Below, in pieces: positions 49,801 through 62,760 of a stretch of 64,000 nucleotides of DNA. Below the pieces are notes generated by a model. That model ran no database searches. It worked only from the letters and a program-made list of their open reading frames with translations, and was not told the DNA's origin. The stretch lies in NCBI GenBank assembly GCA_036023115.1, contig JAYKKT010000090.1, positions 35,421,001 through 35,485,000 of the forward strand, written 5' to 3'. How positions within the stretch are numbered: the stretch's first letter is position 1; every line of letters begins with the position of its first letter. The translations under genes and the position numbers were made by a program. Origin of the DNA: Brasenia schreberi. Taxonomy: Eukaryota; Streptophyta; Magnoliopsida; Nymphaeales; Cabombaceae.

Positions 49801-52800
49801 AAGCTTGCAAAAACCTCATCAGTATCCAACAGAAGCTGTTACGTTAATCACATAAGATAAGTACAAAATAAGCGACACAGTTAATTCAAGATATAAACTC
49901 ATTGCTCTGTATGCATACCCATCAATTCAGATGACAACACAAACAGGCATCCGCAAAACTGTTGCAGATTTTCTTATTCACAAGATACAACTTGGCAGAA
50001 CAAGTGGAAGCTTCTTATGTGATTGATGTTGAGAAGAATTATTGGATCATCCAATTATGGATCTGCACTCGTGTTCCTGATCCAATCTGATTTTCAGTTG
50101 TTTAGTGTCTTTTGTTAAATGTGTTTAGTATAAGGGTATATTGGTCTTTTAAGTTAAAAACCCTTATAAGTATTAAGTCTTTTTCTTAGGTTTAAGGTAG
50201 AGAATGTCTGCAGTTAGGAAGGCTGCCACAGCTTTCCAGAAAATTGTTCTATTTTGGGAGGTGATCCCTGATTGTATTTGTACAATTCATAGTTGTTATC
50301 AATAAAAGTATATTCAACATGGTATGAGAGCTTAATTGATCCTTCAATCACTCTCGCATACCTCTCGTGGTGGAACAAATCCGAAGGAGAAGCAGATTTA
50401 TTCACACATGTATTGTTTTCTTTGTTGCAGAAATTTAATCTTAAGTGTTGATTGGGCTGGTGGATTCAATCTCTGGAAGTTTGGGTAACCGATCCCAAAA
50501 TTGCAGATTCCAAAGGGTAACCAATTCCAAATTACAGAAATTTTTGCAGTTTGGAACCACTGCATGGTTGCATAAAGTATTCTTTGTGATAAGAAGATAC
50601 CATTAAAGTTAAAAGGTAAATATTATAGAGCAGCAATTAGACCTGCCATGTTTTATGGTTCTGAGTGTTGGGCAGTTAATCACCAACATGTACAATAGAT
50701 GTTTGTGACAGAAATGAAGATGTTGAGATGGATGAGTGGTCATACAAGAAAAAACCATATACATAATGACGTTATTAAAAACAAATTAGGAGTGGCACCA
50801 ATAGAGGATAAAATGAGAGAATATAGTTTAAGATGGTTTGGACATATAGAAATAAGATCAAAAGAAGAACATGTAAGAAGGTATGAAAAACTAAACTTGG
50901 AAAGTATTAAAAGAGGTAGAGGACAACCACAAAAGTGTTGGAAAGAAACAATAAAGAATGATCTAGCTTATTGTGAGTTAACTGCTAACATGGCACATGA
51001 TAGGGCTATGTGGAAACAAAGAATCCATGTAGTCAACCCCGTCTAGTATGAGAAAAGGCTTAGTTGTTGTTGTTGTAGAGAACAAGCTTGTGTCTAGTTC
51101 ATCCAGCTAGCGACGCATCTCAGAGCTCAACTCAAATAAGGAAGCAAGACAAGCAACAAGTTGATGAGAAGAGCTTGTAAACACCCTAAATAAATTTTAA
51201 AAACAAACATACTCCCAATTTCGAAAAACAACTTGTTTTAAAACCCCGCTTTAAATTGAGAATTTCACAAAATCTTTAAAATAAAGATTTCGAAGTTAAA
51301 CATTTTCAAAGTCAAAGATGAAGGGATGAAGCCCAGATCAAATCAAGGATTGGAACGAATCAAGATGGGAGTGAGGAAGGCGACGGTTGAGCCAAGCCCG
51401 CATCAAACCAGGACAGAGCTCGTGTGAACCAAGTTATGGATCGAATTATATGTACTTAATTTTGTTTGTGGATTGACTTTAAATTCGGATGGATGCATGC
51501 ACATATGTTTTAAAATTGAAACTATGTTTTCCTCCATCCGGCATACATTCATTGCTCCAATTTTCATTTCTAGACCGTTATCTGAATGCTCTGAAACTTA
51601 AGACACCGAATCCACACACACAAGCACATTAAAAATAAAATTTTCAAGAATTTTAGGGTCGCGTAGCTGCGTGAATAAAACTGAAAAAGATCGGGCAAAT
51701 TCAGATTTACTTTCTGCACATTCTGTTTTCCTACAACAGGGGTTGGATAAAAGTCCCATATATTTGTCTACAGTGAACCAAATTTGATAAAATTAGTCTC
51801 ATCAGAAAGTTAATATCCATAGCTTTCCGACAAGACTAAAATCATAGAATTTGGAGTTCTGTACACCGAGATACAAAGGTTTCTTTGGACCTTTGTGTTT
51901 CTGTAATAGAACGTCCTGAAACTGCTGAGTATAGGTCGATTCCCTATTTAATTCTGTAAATCCACAACCCAAAATTTGAAATAAAAATAGGCTTAGAATC
52001 TCCACATTTCATGCTATGTTCTGTAAATTTTTTATGAATTTTGGAGATCTTTAAGTCACAAAAAAAATCAAAAATAAGTTCTGAAAACAAAACAAGTTTC
52101 TGTTTCACCCTCTTGACCAAAGTGCACGAGTTTGCTTTTATCACAACCATCTTTCAACGTGAATTTGGAATCTCACCTGCACACATGAAATCCTCAAAGC
52201 GCTTAGGTTGACCCTTGAGCATCGGTTCAAGAAGGCCTAAAGCGAAAAGATCTCGCTTAGCCACAATCGTCCACAGTTAGATTTTAAACTTTTGCTAGTT
52301 TTGAAAACTAGCTGGCATGCTCACAAGAAAAGTAGATTTGAGAAGTTTATTTCAAGTCTCTACATAGGCTTGGAGTAAAATTTTCATATCTACAGAGCTC
52401 AGCTTAAATCAGACCCAGCTTGACATGTTTTGCTAGCTTTGCAACTCTACTAATATATGCATTCTAACTAAAGTGTTAAGGTAATTCCTTACCTTTGTCG
52501 TACATGATTTTGCATTTGAAAATTGTGCAATTTTAGGCCAGCCAACCTACCAAAGTTTCTAAATTAAGACCGAGGCATGCTTGGAACAAAATTGGCTCCC
52601 AACATTGTCCTTAAATAACCATTTAGTGCTAGAGATGAGTAATAGAGTCTTGGCCTCGAATGAGGCTCATGTCACAATTTAGACTTATGCTCTTCCTAGT
52701 GAGGGCCAAGTAAAATAGTTTGGTTTGTTTGTTTGTAGTTTAATTTAAAGGTAGCTTTATATTCAAGTCACTTATTAGGGATAGTTTAGTAATTTTTAGT

Positions 52801-55800
52801 CTTGTATATAATAAACCCTATTAGCATAAATAAATAAGAAAGAGGGAAGAGAGAGTGTTGCGGCAGCCATAGATTGCACACCTCCTCCACTGTTTTCTAC
52901 CTTGACCAATTCTTGATTCGATATTGCATGCTCTATTTCGATTTTGTTCAACATTATATCATAGCCTAGTCGTGATATAAATGTGTGCACCTTAAGCAAA
53001 AAAAAATGGAAGATATTCTTTGGGTTTTTTTAATATTTGAACCCTAGGATTCAAGAAAAAGTACAGAAAATGAAAGGTAAGAAGAATAATTCAACAGAAA
53101 TCACAAGTGTTGAACCTGCACGCATCTCGTGGCGATCTACACACATCTTGAGATTGTCTACATGCAATCTAAAACATAGAGAAGGTTATAGGAAACATAT
53201 TTGGGGAGAAGGTGGAGCATCTTCAACTTAAAAACATCTGATTCGACGAAAAAAATTATGAACATTGGGTCAGATTTGTACAGTTAGCCCTTAAAAGGCA
53301 AGGTTAGAACATGTCATGTAAAAGTGTCCTAAACCTGCAAAGACTTATGGTTCTTTCTCAAAGTGGCTTGGATTCTTCCATATATAGTTCCCTCCATGAG
53401 TCACACTTTTATGCATCTTGATTCTGCTCAAAAAAATTGGAAAGTCATTGAAGACGCATATTCTCGAAAGAAGAATATAGCAAAGAAATATGAAATTATC
53501 GATAAAATTAGAAGATGTAGATAGAAAGAACGCTTAATAAGCGATTCCTATAATGAACTACGAGATCTATGGGAAGAGTTGAAATATTATTCTCCAACTC
53601 TGTGTGAAGCCTGTACAAAAGAAAAAATTATAGAGACTGATTTTTTATTTGCTATGGGGAATATCTTCAAACTTTGAGTCAGTTAAAGAAAATATACTTA
53701 GTAGAGAAGAACTTCCCTCCTTGAGAACTGTATACTCACTTCTCATTTCTCATCAGAGAAGAGGATCGTAGAATTTTAATAATCACTACTAGTCCATCTC
53801 AATTAGCACTTATAGGAAAAGGGAACACTCCCCCCTTCACTTCTTCTTGAGGTCGTGGTACATCGTCTAGAGGAAGAGGGTGTGGTATCCTATTATATGC
53901 AAAGAATGATAAATTGCAGTGTTCACAATTTGTTAAAACAAGACACACTTGAGAACCAGTGTTGTGAATTAGTTGGAAAGCCCCTACCTCAAGAACAAAG
54001 CATATCAGGTAAGTGAAGTTGATTCAAATAATGAGATTGAAGGTATTGATACTATTAATCAATTATTAAAAAGATTGTTTGAAATAGATATTAAACTCAA
54101 TGAACAAGCATCTACATCAGCACCATCAACCACAATTGCACGTAGTAAAGGTATTTCTTGTCTACGTGATTATTGGATGAGTGACTATGGGCCACTCATC
54201 ACATGATAGGTAACAAGTATGAATTATATGATTATCAGAAAATACATAATCATAGTCAAGTTTGGCTAGCAGATAGCTCCCACACTTCCATGCTAGAGAA
54301 AGGAAGTATTATAACCAGACTAGGAGTACTATCTTTTGTATATTATGTACCTAGTTTTCCTAGTTTTCCTATAAAGTTGTTATCTGTGAGTTCCCTTATC
54401 AAAGATATGAATTGTTCAATAACTTTTCCTCATGATTATCTTTCAAGATCTTAAGACGGAGAGGATCTTTAGAAGTAACTTCTATTGGGAGACTCTACAT
54501 TCTGAAGGAGTCAGATACAAATATGCAAACACATGTGGCATGATCTATTCATGTATGCAAAGAAGATGCATTTAAGTTATGGCACTTGCGACTTGGACAT
54601 CCTCCTATTTTCAAATTTAGGAACATATTTCCCAAGACTTTTAGTACTCTTCCTTTGTCTATTTTAGTTAATTGTGATTATGCCAGAAGGCAAAACATAA
54701 TTGTGTTTCATTTCCTTTAAGTGAATCAAAAACTTCTATTCCATTTGAGTTGGTTCACTCCAATTGAATTGCTTCACTCAGATACATGAGGTCCAAGTCC
54801 TTGTTCTGTCTGGGCGTCATTATTTTATGACTTTATTAATAATTATAAAAGGTTTACTTACGTATACAACAACAACAACAACAACTAAGCCTTTTCCCAT
54901 ACTAGACGGGGTCGGCTACATGGATTCTTTGTTTCCACAGATCCCTATCGTGTGCCATGTTAGCAGTTAACTCCCAATATACCTTTTAAAATCTAAGAGT
55001 AAGGTATAACACATATTCCCTATTTTTCATAAATTTGTTGAGACTCAGTTTAATACAACCATCAAAAAGCTTTGTTCGGATAATGGAAGAGAGTACATTT
55101 CTCGACTTTGGATAGCTACCTTCAAGGTCATGAAATTATACATCAAACCACATGTCTATATACTCCACAGCAAAATAGAGTTGTTGAAAGGAAAAATAGA
55201 CATATCTTTGAGGTAGCTAGGGCCCTACTCATTGGTACTAATACCCCCAAATCGTTTTGGGAGGAAGCTATTTTGACTAAATAGAATACCTTCCAAATTG
55301 TTGAATGAAAAGTCTTTGATACAACTACTTTTGCCTGAAAAAAAAACTATTTCTTCTACAACCTCATGTATTTTGATGTTTTGATGTACTGCTTTTGTTC
55401 ATGTTCATAATCACCATAGGGACAAGCTTAATCCTCATGCCATTAAGTGCATCTTTGTTGGCTACTCTACAGTGCAAAAGGGTTACAAATGTTATGACCC
55501 TAGGACCCGAAAAACGTGTCTCTAGATGTCTTATTCTTTGAACTTCAACCCTATTATGAAAAATAGGGGGAGTTAGACCCATAATCTACCACAACTGGGG
55601 AACGAATAATGTTACCCATACCATTTGATCGGTGACATCGATAGTTGAGTTTTGCATTAAAAAACAAAAGTACTATTGCATTTTTTGCAGAGTCCATTTG
55701 GTACTATTTTGCTTTTTGCTTAAAGATCTCAATCGGTTGAGACTTTTAAGTAGATTTGAGCATAGATGAGTGTGCGCATGGACTATGGTCTCTCTCTCTC

Positions 55801-57659
55801 TCTCTATATATATATATGCATATGTATATATTATATGTATGTATATACACATACATATGCATATGTATATGTACATATATATATATATATATACATATAA
55901 ATATATGTAAATGTGTGTGTGTGTGATAGACATGTTCCTTGACCCTGCATCGCCTGTATACATCTATGACAGTCATGTATCATGATATGTATAATATGGA
56001 TGGTTAGTACAACGTTGCTATGGTTGCTTCCAGAAAGAAAATAAGCAATATTGCAACCATTAAAAATGGCATCATCATGAATAGCTGCTAATGTCAATTC
56101 AGCATACCTCTTCCAAAATCCTGGACCAAAGTGATTTCTTCTTTAAATTTCTCACATGCTTCTTTTGGCTTTTTAGCTCAGATTTTAGAATTGCAAGACT
56201 ATCCCCTAAAAATCAAGAGAGTTCATTAGCATTCATAGTAGCAGTACAACAGCTCCAACTTCATTGACTGCACAGGTTATATGGCTCATATTCAATAAGC
56301 ACATGTCAAAACTGGAAAAAAGGTAAAAAGGAGAAAAGAAAGATGGATTGAAGTATGATAAAAGCAGCCTCCTTATCACTTGTGTAGAATGGAGAGCCCA
56401 TGAAAGCCTTCTATACTTAACACAAACTCTTAGATAACCAATAACAGATTTCCTTTACAAGAACCTATAACATAATTTCATCTCTTTGTTTACATTTATC
56501 ATATACATACAGGAAAGAAAAGTAAATACTGTCACAAAGGTTAATCCACAGCAAGTACCAGGCTGCCAGGAACAACAAACAGGGAACTTGAAAATCTACA
56601 GCTCAGAAGATCTACTTCAGAGAATATTACACGAATGTGGATAGCTACTAAAAGACAAATAGGCTTCAAGACTGGCTCTGGACGAAATCAAACTTTAGTT
56701 GATTCCCTTCAAATTTTAGTTGTTTCTCCTTTTGCATACAGAAACAAAAGGAGAGATCATCTTTGAGTGTAGACAGAGGCCTTTTGGTACAATGATAAAG
56801 AATGAAGACTTTTCCAGGTAAGCTGTGCCATTTATTGTAGTTATGCTGGACTGAAGATCATGTATCAATCATGGGCATCAAAGCATAACCCTCCACAGGC
56901 AGCTCTGACAAGTAGGTATTGCGGACCTGAACATTTAACATTCTAGCAGGACTATGTGAAGGAGAAAAGATGTTTTAGAAAACTCTCTCAAGTTGAGCTT
57001 GACAAAAATGATATCATTGTGTATTTGTGACGGGAAACTGGCGTAACTACAAGGACTAAAGAACAAATAGTTGAAGACGCATGAATTTGATGCATGTTTC
57101 TGTGAAAAGATCAAATTGTTCTAGTCTTCCCTTCATCATGTCTGTGTCTATTTTCCTTAAATCTAAAACATAATAGCTTGAAGTACTTGGACTTGAGTGA
57201 TTATCAAGTATTCATACTTTAAAAGATAAGGTATCGCTCAGACCACTCAGTAAACTATTCAAGTTTGAGTTACTGCACTTAATAATTTCATCAAGTCTTG
57301 CACAAATGTTTCGGCCTCGTAAACCTACTAAGAAATGACACTATCATTATACATAACCAACAGAAACAGTCCATAGAGAATATATGCATCTCCCCAGAAA
57401 CAGCTAAATCTTTTGATTAAGCTTTTGCTTCTACAGCGTGATGGATTTGCATCCCTAACAGATAAAAGTTATGAACACATATATATGCACATGGGTGCAG
57501 GAAAACACACATACACATGCACATGCACATGCAAAAAACAAACACAGAAACAGATATATGACAACCTCTCTGAGCAGCATTAGGATTCTCTTCCTCCTGC
57601 TGCTTCCGCCTGTAATCCTGGTCGAATCTATCCAATGCATGCATTTCATGATACAATTC
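43883..57659 (-). CDS. PSI1: PSI1-like (DUF3475/DUF668) protein, last eight exons, 374 aa, 5' part not found
   Basis: Plant-specific PHYTOSULFOKINE SIMULATING family, known from Arabidopsis as growth-promoting proteins. Exons on the minus strand, joining in frame: 57659-57566, 56205-56108, 49695-49632, 48951-48845, 46232-46116, 44702-44626, 44536-44492, 44405-43883. Read through, they give ELYHEMHALDRFDQDYRR, DSLAILKSELKSQKKHVR, VMEKVVDIVHFLHL, NHQRLGSAGLALHFAN, TRDTLYQGLPPNIKSALR, LTVPQIKAEMEKTLQWLVP, HHGFGWVGEWANSG, then EEYILELVVWLHHLVS. The basic Ser/Pro tail has RSPIKSPIRSPTKK, the PGISKSQEFDT motif and C-terminal IDFDIDRLKALDVIDRVD. This covers the DUF668 domain and tail. The N-terminal DUF3475 exons are not visible up to 64000, so they lie beyond the edge or are lost. 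All eight exons are free of stops. The 6.4-kb intron between 56108 and 49695 is full of transposon fragments. Confidence 0.92.
50027..50319 (+). mobile_element. Copia-type LTR with primer-binding site
   Basis: A 293-base unit starting TGTTGAGAAG and ending TATTCAACA, with inverted ends TGTTGA/TTCAACA. A TTATAAG core-promoter-like word is near 50165 and an AATAAAA signal near 50300. It is followed directly by TGGTATGAGAGC (50320-50331), one base off the usual initiator-methionine tRNA primer site. No second LTR was found; the internal part is cut short by an RTE insertion near 50572. Confidence 0.82.
50572..51075 (+). mobile_element. RTE LINE 3' fragment inside the PSI1-like intron
   Basis: Encodes, with interruptions, the C-terminal part of the RTE protein (FVTEMKMLRWMSGHTRK, APIEDKMREY, SLRWFGHIE, WKQRIHVVNPV) and ends in the GTTGTTGTTG tail. 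It is antisense to the host gene. It is better preserved than the copy at 42.8 kb. Confidence 0.93.
51190..52350. repeat. Relative of the large 28-30 kb repeat
   Basis: 52208-52330 (TTGACCCTTGAGCATCGG, TTCAAGAAGGC, CACAATCGTCCACAG, CTGGCATGCTC) aligns with 30197-30306. The ATCAAATCAAGGATTGG stretch near 51330 recalls the CAAGTCAAGG sub-repeats of the core. The left arm is not clearly recognisable. Non-coding. Confidence 0.55.
52954..55590 (+). mobile_element. Ty1/Copia retrotransposon remnant
   Basis: An LTR end (GTTCAACA at 52946-52953) is followed by a primer-site-like TTATATCATAGCC. Broken frames then appear in Copia order: gag pieces near 53440-53600 (KKYEIIDKIRR, YNELRDLWEELK); a protease-like WLADSSHTS near 54262; the pre-integrase word LWHLRLGHPP near 54580; and integrase KLCSDNGREYISR (~55058) and YTPQQNRVVERKNRHI (~55158). 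Stops and frameshifts are frequent. No reverse transcriptase region and no 3' LTR are seen before about 55590. It sits antisense in the PSI1-like intron. Confidence 0.9.
54853..54976 (-). mobile_element. RTE LINE tail nested in the Copia integrase
   Basis: ACAACAACAACAACAACTAA, CCTTTTCCCATACTAGACGG and TGCCATGTTAGCAGTTAACT are the 3' end of the RTE in minus orientation, about 120 bases. They interrupt the Copia reading (RFTYV before, KSKSKV-type after), so the RTE arrived later. Confidence 0.9.
55788..55925. repeat. CT/AT/GT compound microsatellite
   Basis: (CT)n followed by AT runs broken by GCATATG and TACATA words and ending in (GT)6. Confidence 0.9.
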
Positions 57660-58865
57660 CTGTGAAAAAATGTAAGATCAATCTTGTCTATGCATGGCCA
57701 ATGAGCCAAAACTGAACACATTGAAGAGTTAACTATAGAGAATTCCAAATCCAAGAAAGTATGGTAGAAAACTATAGCAACATTTTAAAAGAAAAACAAG
57801 GTAAAGAATCTTAAATGTGCATTAATGAACTAGGTGGAGAGGAGACGTAAGTCGTTACTAGTCTAGCTTTACTAAAGATTAAAGCTTATAGATTGCACTA
57901 ATTAACAGAACGTACTGCCTAAATATTTTAAAGGAAAATCAAATAACTCGCAGTCAGAATGTGCAGGACAAGTCCCCCACTTACAGAGGAGATACAAAGT
58001 TAAAAAGACACCTAGTCAATCAACTCAGCAGCCAGGTCTTTTATGACAAAGATAAACCTGCGTAAAACTCTTGGTTCAGTTTGATGAGAGTATGTAGCTG
58101 AATCTGGAAGGCTCTTAACTTAGCAATATATGGAGCAAGTGCATGGACAAGATCGCAGAATATGCAGCCAGGTCTTTTTTGATGAATAAGTAATGGACTT
58201 ATGTTTAACATTTCCAGCTCACTAGGCTAGTCTTGAAGTGCTTCACTGATGTATCAGGTTGAGACTGAAGATATAACCAAAAAAATGTATTTAATACAGA
58301 GTTGCACTTGACCATCACGTTCGGGAATAAGTTTGTACCTTAACTTGAACAATGCTTGGGCTTATTTATGCACAAGAGAACTTGGACAGGACATTTAACA
58401 AGTATTGAGGAGAGAAGAAACTCAAGAAGTGTAGCTAGCAAAACAAAATTCATCTCTCTTGCCAGGAAAGCAGTATTGATTGGTCATGTTCTAAGATGCC
58501 ACAAAAGACAACCTCAGGCCAATTAAACACTTCAGGAACGTCCTTGTCAGGAAAACTATTCAAAGTGAAAGGTAAAACCTGATATGAAATGGTAAGAGAT
58601 GCATGAAGCAGTGGAAAGAGACTGAAGTTAGCTTTATACTGACCTGACGAATGAGGCCCTGTTACTGCAATTACTTTGGGTTATTGGCATGATGAAAAGT
58701 TTGTCATCTTGCATCTTTAAGATAATATGTTCTAGACACTGTCACCTTCAGAGTGGCACAGTTCAAGCAAATGGATGAGGAAATTGCAGATTATGGAAAG
58801 GTTGCAGTCGACCTTTATCTTTGTCTGAGTAGGATATAAGCAGAACTTGGATATGGTAATTTCAC
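57660..58865. other. Presumed intron of the PSI1-like gene; no exon found
   Basis: The next upstream exon should end just before ELYHE with a residue pattern like V-Q-Y-T-A. I could not find it here. The sequence is AT-rich and non-coding in appearance. Confidence 0.45.
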
Positions 58866-59030
58866 TTAACACTTTTGGTGTGACAACGGTAGAGGATAAA
58901 TGAGAGAGACATAACTAAGGTGATTTTGTCATTTGGAGAGATGACCATATGGAGATTTAGTAAGAAGATATTAAGAAAGCAGATAGTAAACACTTAAAAA
59001 GAGTTAGAGGAAGGCCTCTGCATTTGGCAT
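58866..59030 (+). mobile_element. Highly diverged RTE fragment
   Basis: GGTAGAGGATAAATGAGAGA, TTTGTCATTTGGAGAGATGA and TTAAAAAGAGTTAGAGGAAGG align in order with the 3' coding region of the RTE (P-I-E-D-K-M-R-E to K-R-G-R-G), with many changes. Confidence 0.7.
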
Positions 59031-59095
59031 GTTCCCCATATTCCAGGTTCGTCACAAGGGAAACAAAAAACCAGACTTACTTCAGTAATACCTGG

Positions 59096-59366
59096 TGTTG
59101 GAAAACGTGGCAGTGCTGCAAAGATCGAATATCACAAAACAATAACAAACGGTGAAGAGAAAATGTGGAGATCGAAGAAGGGGGCAGGCCCTCAAATGGA
59201 GCCCCCCCCCTCTCTTTCTTAACCCTAATACAAGAAGTCGATCCCTTACATAATGGGTTGTTAAACATAAAATGCCCTTAGTACTACGGGCAATTACAAT
59301 AATACCTAAAATATCAAAAATATTAAAACTAACACTAAAAACAGCAGATATTCATATTCTTCAACA
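59096..59366 (-). mobile_element. Solo Copia-type LTR
   Basis: A 271-base unit with inverted ends TGTTG/CAACA. Read on the minus strand it starts TGTTGAAGAATATGAATATC, has AGGGTTAAGAAAGAG, and ends CACGTTTTCCAACA. Flanks CCTGG and CCAAG are only partly alike, so any 5-bp target duplication has decayed. No internal region is attached. It lies in what may be another intron of the PSI1-like gene. Confidence 0.75.
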
Positions 59367-60104
59367 CCAAGGTCTGGGTTAGGCTTCAACCCTCATCTAA
59401 TCCAAACCAAAGGCCAAACATAAAAATAGGAAAAAAGGAAAACCTATTTTTTCCGAATAAGAAAATCCTAAGAGGTTTCCTTATGAATTTGGAAGCAACA
59501 ATAGTTATTTAAGGGCCAAACAAGAGAACTTTAATCCCACAGCATGGGGGAGGTTGAGGGCAGCAGTGATTGGCGGTGGAACAACAAAAATCAACGGCAT
59601 TTTTTGTAAGTTATGTATTTTTCTTTAGTTTTCTTTAGTTCTATTTATTTTTTCGGAGATCGGAGAATTGATTGTGTCAAGAGTACAATAGCATAGGTTT
59701 TTAAAGAGACAAATCCATGAACTATCTATTTGAGCCCTATCATGGTTGGAATCAAATGGATTTCTTATCGCAAGTTGGTGAGGGTTAGGTTTCTTTTGGC
59801 CATCGCCATCCTCGATGACCTGGTGGTTTTATGACAGCATACAAAAGTATAGAGATTGTTGAGAGCTTTCCAATGAATATTTATTTGCCAGGTTTGGTGG
59901 CAGGAGTAGGCCGGTAGAAGCGAAAAGCTGAAGGAGGTCAACAGTGACCACCAACTCAATAATAAGGGGTTGATGACTTGATTCGACCACCGAATTCAAT
60001 TTTTGGGGCTTTTTAAAACTAAGTTAACTCAAAATTAAACACGATTTGAACCATCAGACTCATACCTAGTCAGATATAATTCTTTGATATTTTTGTGTTT
60101 AATA
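59367..60104. other. Non-coding
   Basis: No gene recognised. Weak open frames without domains. Confidence 0.45.
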
Positions 60105-61140
60105 AGTATCAATGTTGTTCGACGCGTATCGTATCGTGTATCGTTTTGCTCCATGATACAAGCATATCATATCGTAGCTTATCGTACTTTAATATTAAAA
60201 AAATATATTAAAAAATCAGAAAAAATAGGAAAAATTTAAAAAATAGGAAAAATCTCGTAATTGCAAAGAATTCATATAATGCAAAGTTTAGTACATATTT
60301 ATCATTCACCATTGAACAATTGAAAAAAAATTACATATTTTGAAGCAAAAAATGAAATATATTTACATTTACATATTGTAAATTTAGGAGTGCATTTTCT
60401 TCGTTATCTTCCATAATCCACTTATCTAATGTATCAAAATTAACAAACAACTATCTTTGTCCACGTAGTTGGCACATTTGCTAATTTTCATATGTGAGCA
60501 AAACGATGAGCTCCATTTCTTTGATTATTGAGTCTATCACACCCCAGTGATGTCATATTGTTACTTATCATGTTCTCTTTTTCTCTTGCAGGGCTTGAAG
60601 TGGTTTAAAACTGAAGGATGATAGATGGATGTTGTGGATTAAAATCAGGTAATCTGATTACTTCTGATCTCACTTCGGAGACTGAGTTAAGCCTCACACA
60701 CGCTGATCATGTTCAACTCAATGAAAGTCACGTAATGTGAACACTAAAATAGTGAAGTTGTGAAATGCCCACTCAATAAGCTGAGATAACCAAATTTTGT
60801 GATTTCATAAAATTAGAAATTGGTAGTAGAAATATACCTAAAAGTTGGCAACAGAAAGGGAAATAATTTTGTCACAATTTTTATATGTTCATAAATTATT
60901 CTTATTCAATAAATTTCTTATAAACTAACCCGAATTTACATGTTACATACATGACTTACAATCCCAAACAAGCATACGGGAGGATGCCTTGGAGAGAAGT
61001 GAAGAGAAGCGGAGAGAGGCCACAAACCTAAAAAAAATCTTTTTTTTTGACATGATACGGGTCGTATTATACGATACGGCACGATAACCTATATCATACA
61101 ATACAGGTTATTGTACAATACATATAACACTTGTTAGTAT
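60105..61140. mobile_element. Possible non-autonomous DNA transposon, ~1 kb, CGTATCG-rich ends
   Basis: The left end has GACGCGTATCGTATCGTGTATCG-type repeats and GCATATCATATCGTAGC. The right end, read on the other strand, has GGTTATCGTGCCGTATCGT and ATAATACGACCCGTATC. The ends are imperfect inverted relatives. The interior is AT-rich with no transposase frame. Confidence 0.4.
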
Positions 61141-62306
61141 ATATTTAGTGAAAAGGATTGGATCTAGCGGTTCTTAGTGGGATCCAATTAGAGTATTTGA
61201 GGATTTCGAAGCCATTCAGACTCTGATATGCATGCAGTTTGAACTGTTGGACTCATTATTAAATGAGTTATATATTAATATTAGTTTTATGCTTAAATAG
61301 GTATTAAATGAGATGGCTCGGTGATATCATAAGTAGATCATGGCATTTTTATATGGATTTGTGCTTCAGTTGAAGTAGAGAATATTTTTCTCAATAGGAT
61401 CATGCTAGGGGTTGTTTTGAGATGTTTTTCAATGTGCGTATTTTATATAATTTGCTACTATTTTGATAATAATGAGTTGTTTATAATACTTGTTGAGAAT
61501 TGTTTATAAATGTACATGTTTAATAAGAGTCGTGATGGTGCATGTTGTTGGTTGCATGGGTGTGTTGGTTAATGATGATAGAAAATGAAGATGCTTTTAT
61601 TGTGACAAAATTATGGATATTGTGTTGGAACTTGTGAGTGGATTATATGAGTGGTGAACATGAATACGAAAGAGGATTGGAAATTTAATTGTTTCAAAAT
61701 ACTAGTCATATTGTGTTTGTATCTCTGGAGATTTGTTTGAGATGTGAAACACTTGATGGTTCGACTAAGGGAGTGAGGGTGAGCTCCTCGCTGGCACCCT
61801 AGCCATATGTGTGAATGACATTGTGTATCCAAGGGCCATTGGTAAGGTTTAAACAACTTGTGCGGCCTTGTTTTTAGTATTGTATGAGCCACAATCATTG
61901 AAACTAAATAAGTTTTGAGTGGGTGGGTAAATGTAAGTGTGTTGGATGTGTTGATGTGGATATGTGTGTGGATTTAATTATGAGATTATAAAATTATGGT
62001 ATTTACTTGTTTTGATAATTGTGAATATGTATTGATATTTTAAACATGCATGCTTAAGGATATGCTTAAGGTATGTAACTTGAGGTATATCTTTTCATTG
62101 GGCGTGTGTTTGTATGCTCATCTCTTTATTATTATTATTTTACATATTAAGGTAGCAGGTTGAAAACTTGGTTGAGAAAAGGTTGTATTAGTTTCTAAAT
62201 AATGTAAACTTTAGACTTAGTTTTTATTTCCCTATACATATAGGTATTGAGTTGTAAACATCATTAGACCATATTAATATTATAAATTTTAGAGCACTGA
62301 TTATAC
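61141..62306. other. Non-coding
   Basis: T/G-rich on the + strand with no recognised gene. Confidence 0.45.
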
Positions 62307-62760
62307 TGTTAGAAAATGGGCCCGAGCTGCCCGACCTTGGCTGACCCTGGCCAATCAGGTCATCAAGGTTGGGGCCTACAAGGCCACTAACCATTGGGGG
62401 GCCAGGTCTCCAACGATTAGTTGAGTAGCCGTTGGGGGTTGGCTGTCATCCAAACCCCCTTCTCTTCTCTTTTCTTCCCCCTACTCTCCTCTCTTCTCTT
62501 CTTCTCCTCTAATGCACCACATTTACTCTATAAATATGCATTTCTTGTAAATACTTTGTTATGCCTTTGTGGCTAAATAATATTATTTTTCGATATATTA
62601 TGCTTTTATTGGATACGCAGCATACGCTTTATTATAGCCTTTTCCTAAGGCTTTTTCTGAGTGATATTTTGAGGTGATATTCATTAACCTTCCGCTGCTA
62701 CATTGAAGCATCATCTTAATTACATGATATCAGAGTCATTTTCGATCATGGAAACGCCAT
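62307..62760 (+). mobile_element. Copia-type LTR (62307-62724) and primer site
   Basis: A 418-base unit begins TGTTAGAAAATGGG, carries a C/T-rich stretch and a CTATAAATA promoter word near 62530, and ends TTACA. It is followed at once by TGATATCAGAGTC, close to the initiator-methionine tRNA primer site. The internal region is lost: after about 160 bases the minus-strand RTE begins. It differs in sequence from the LTR at 50027. Confidence 0.75.
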
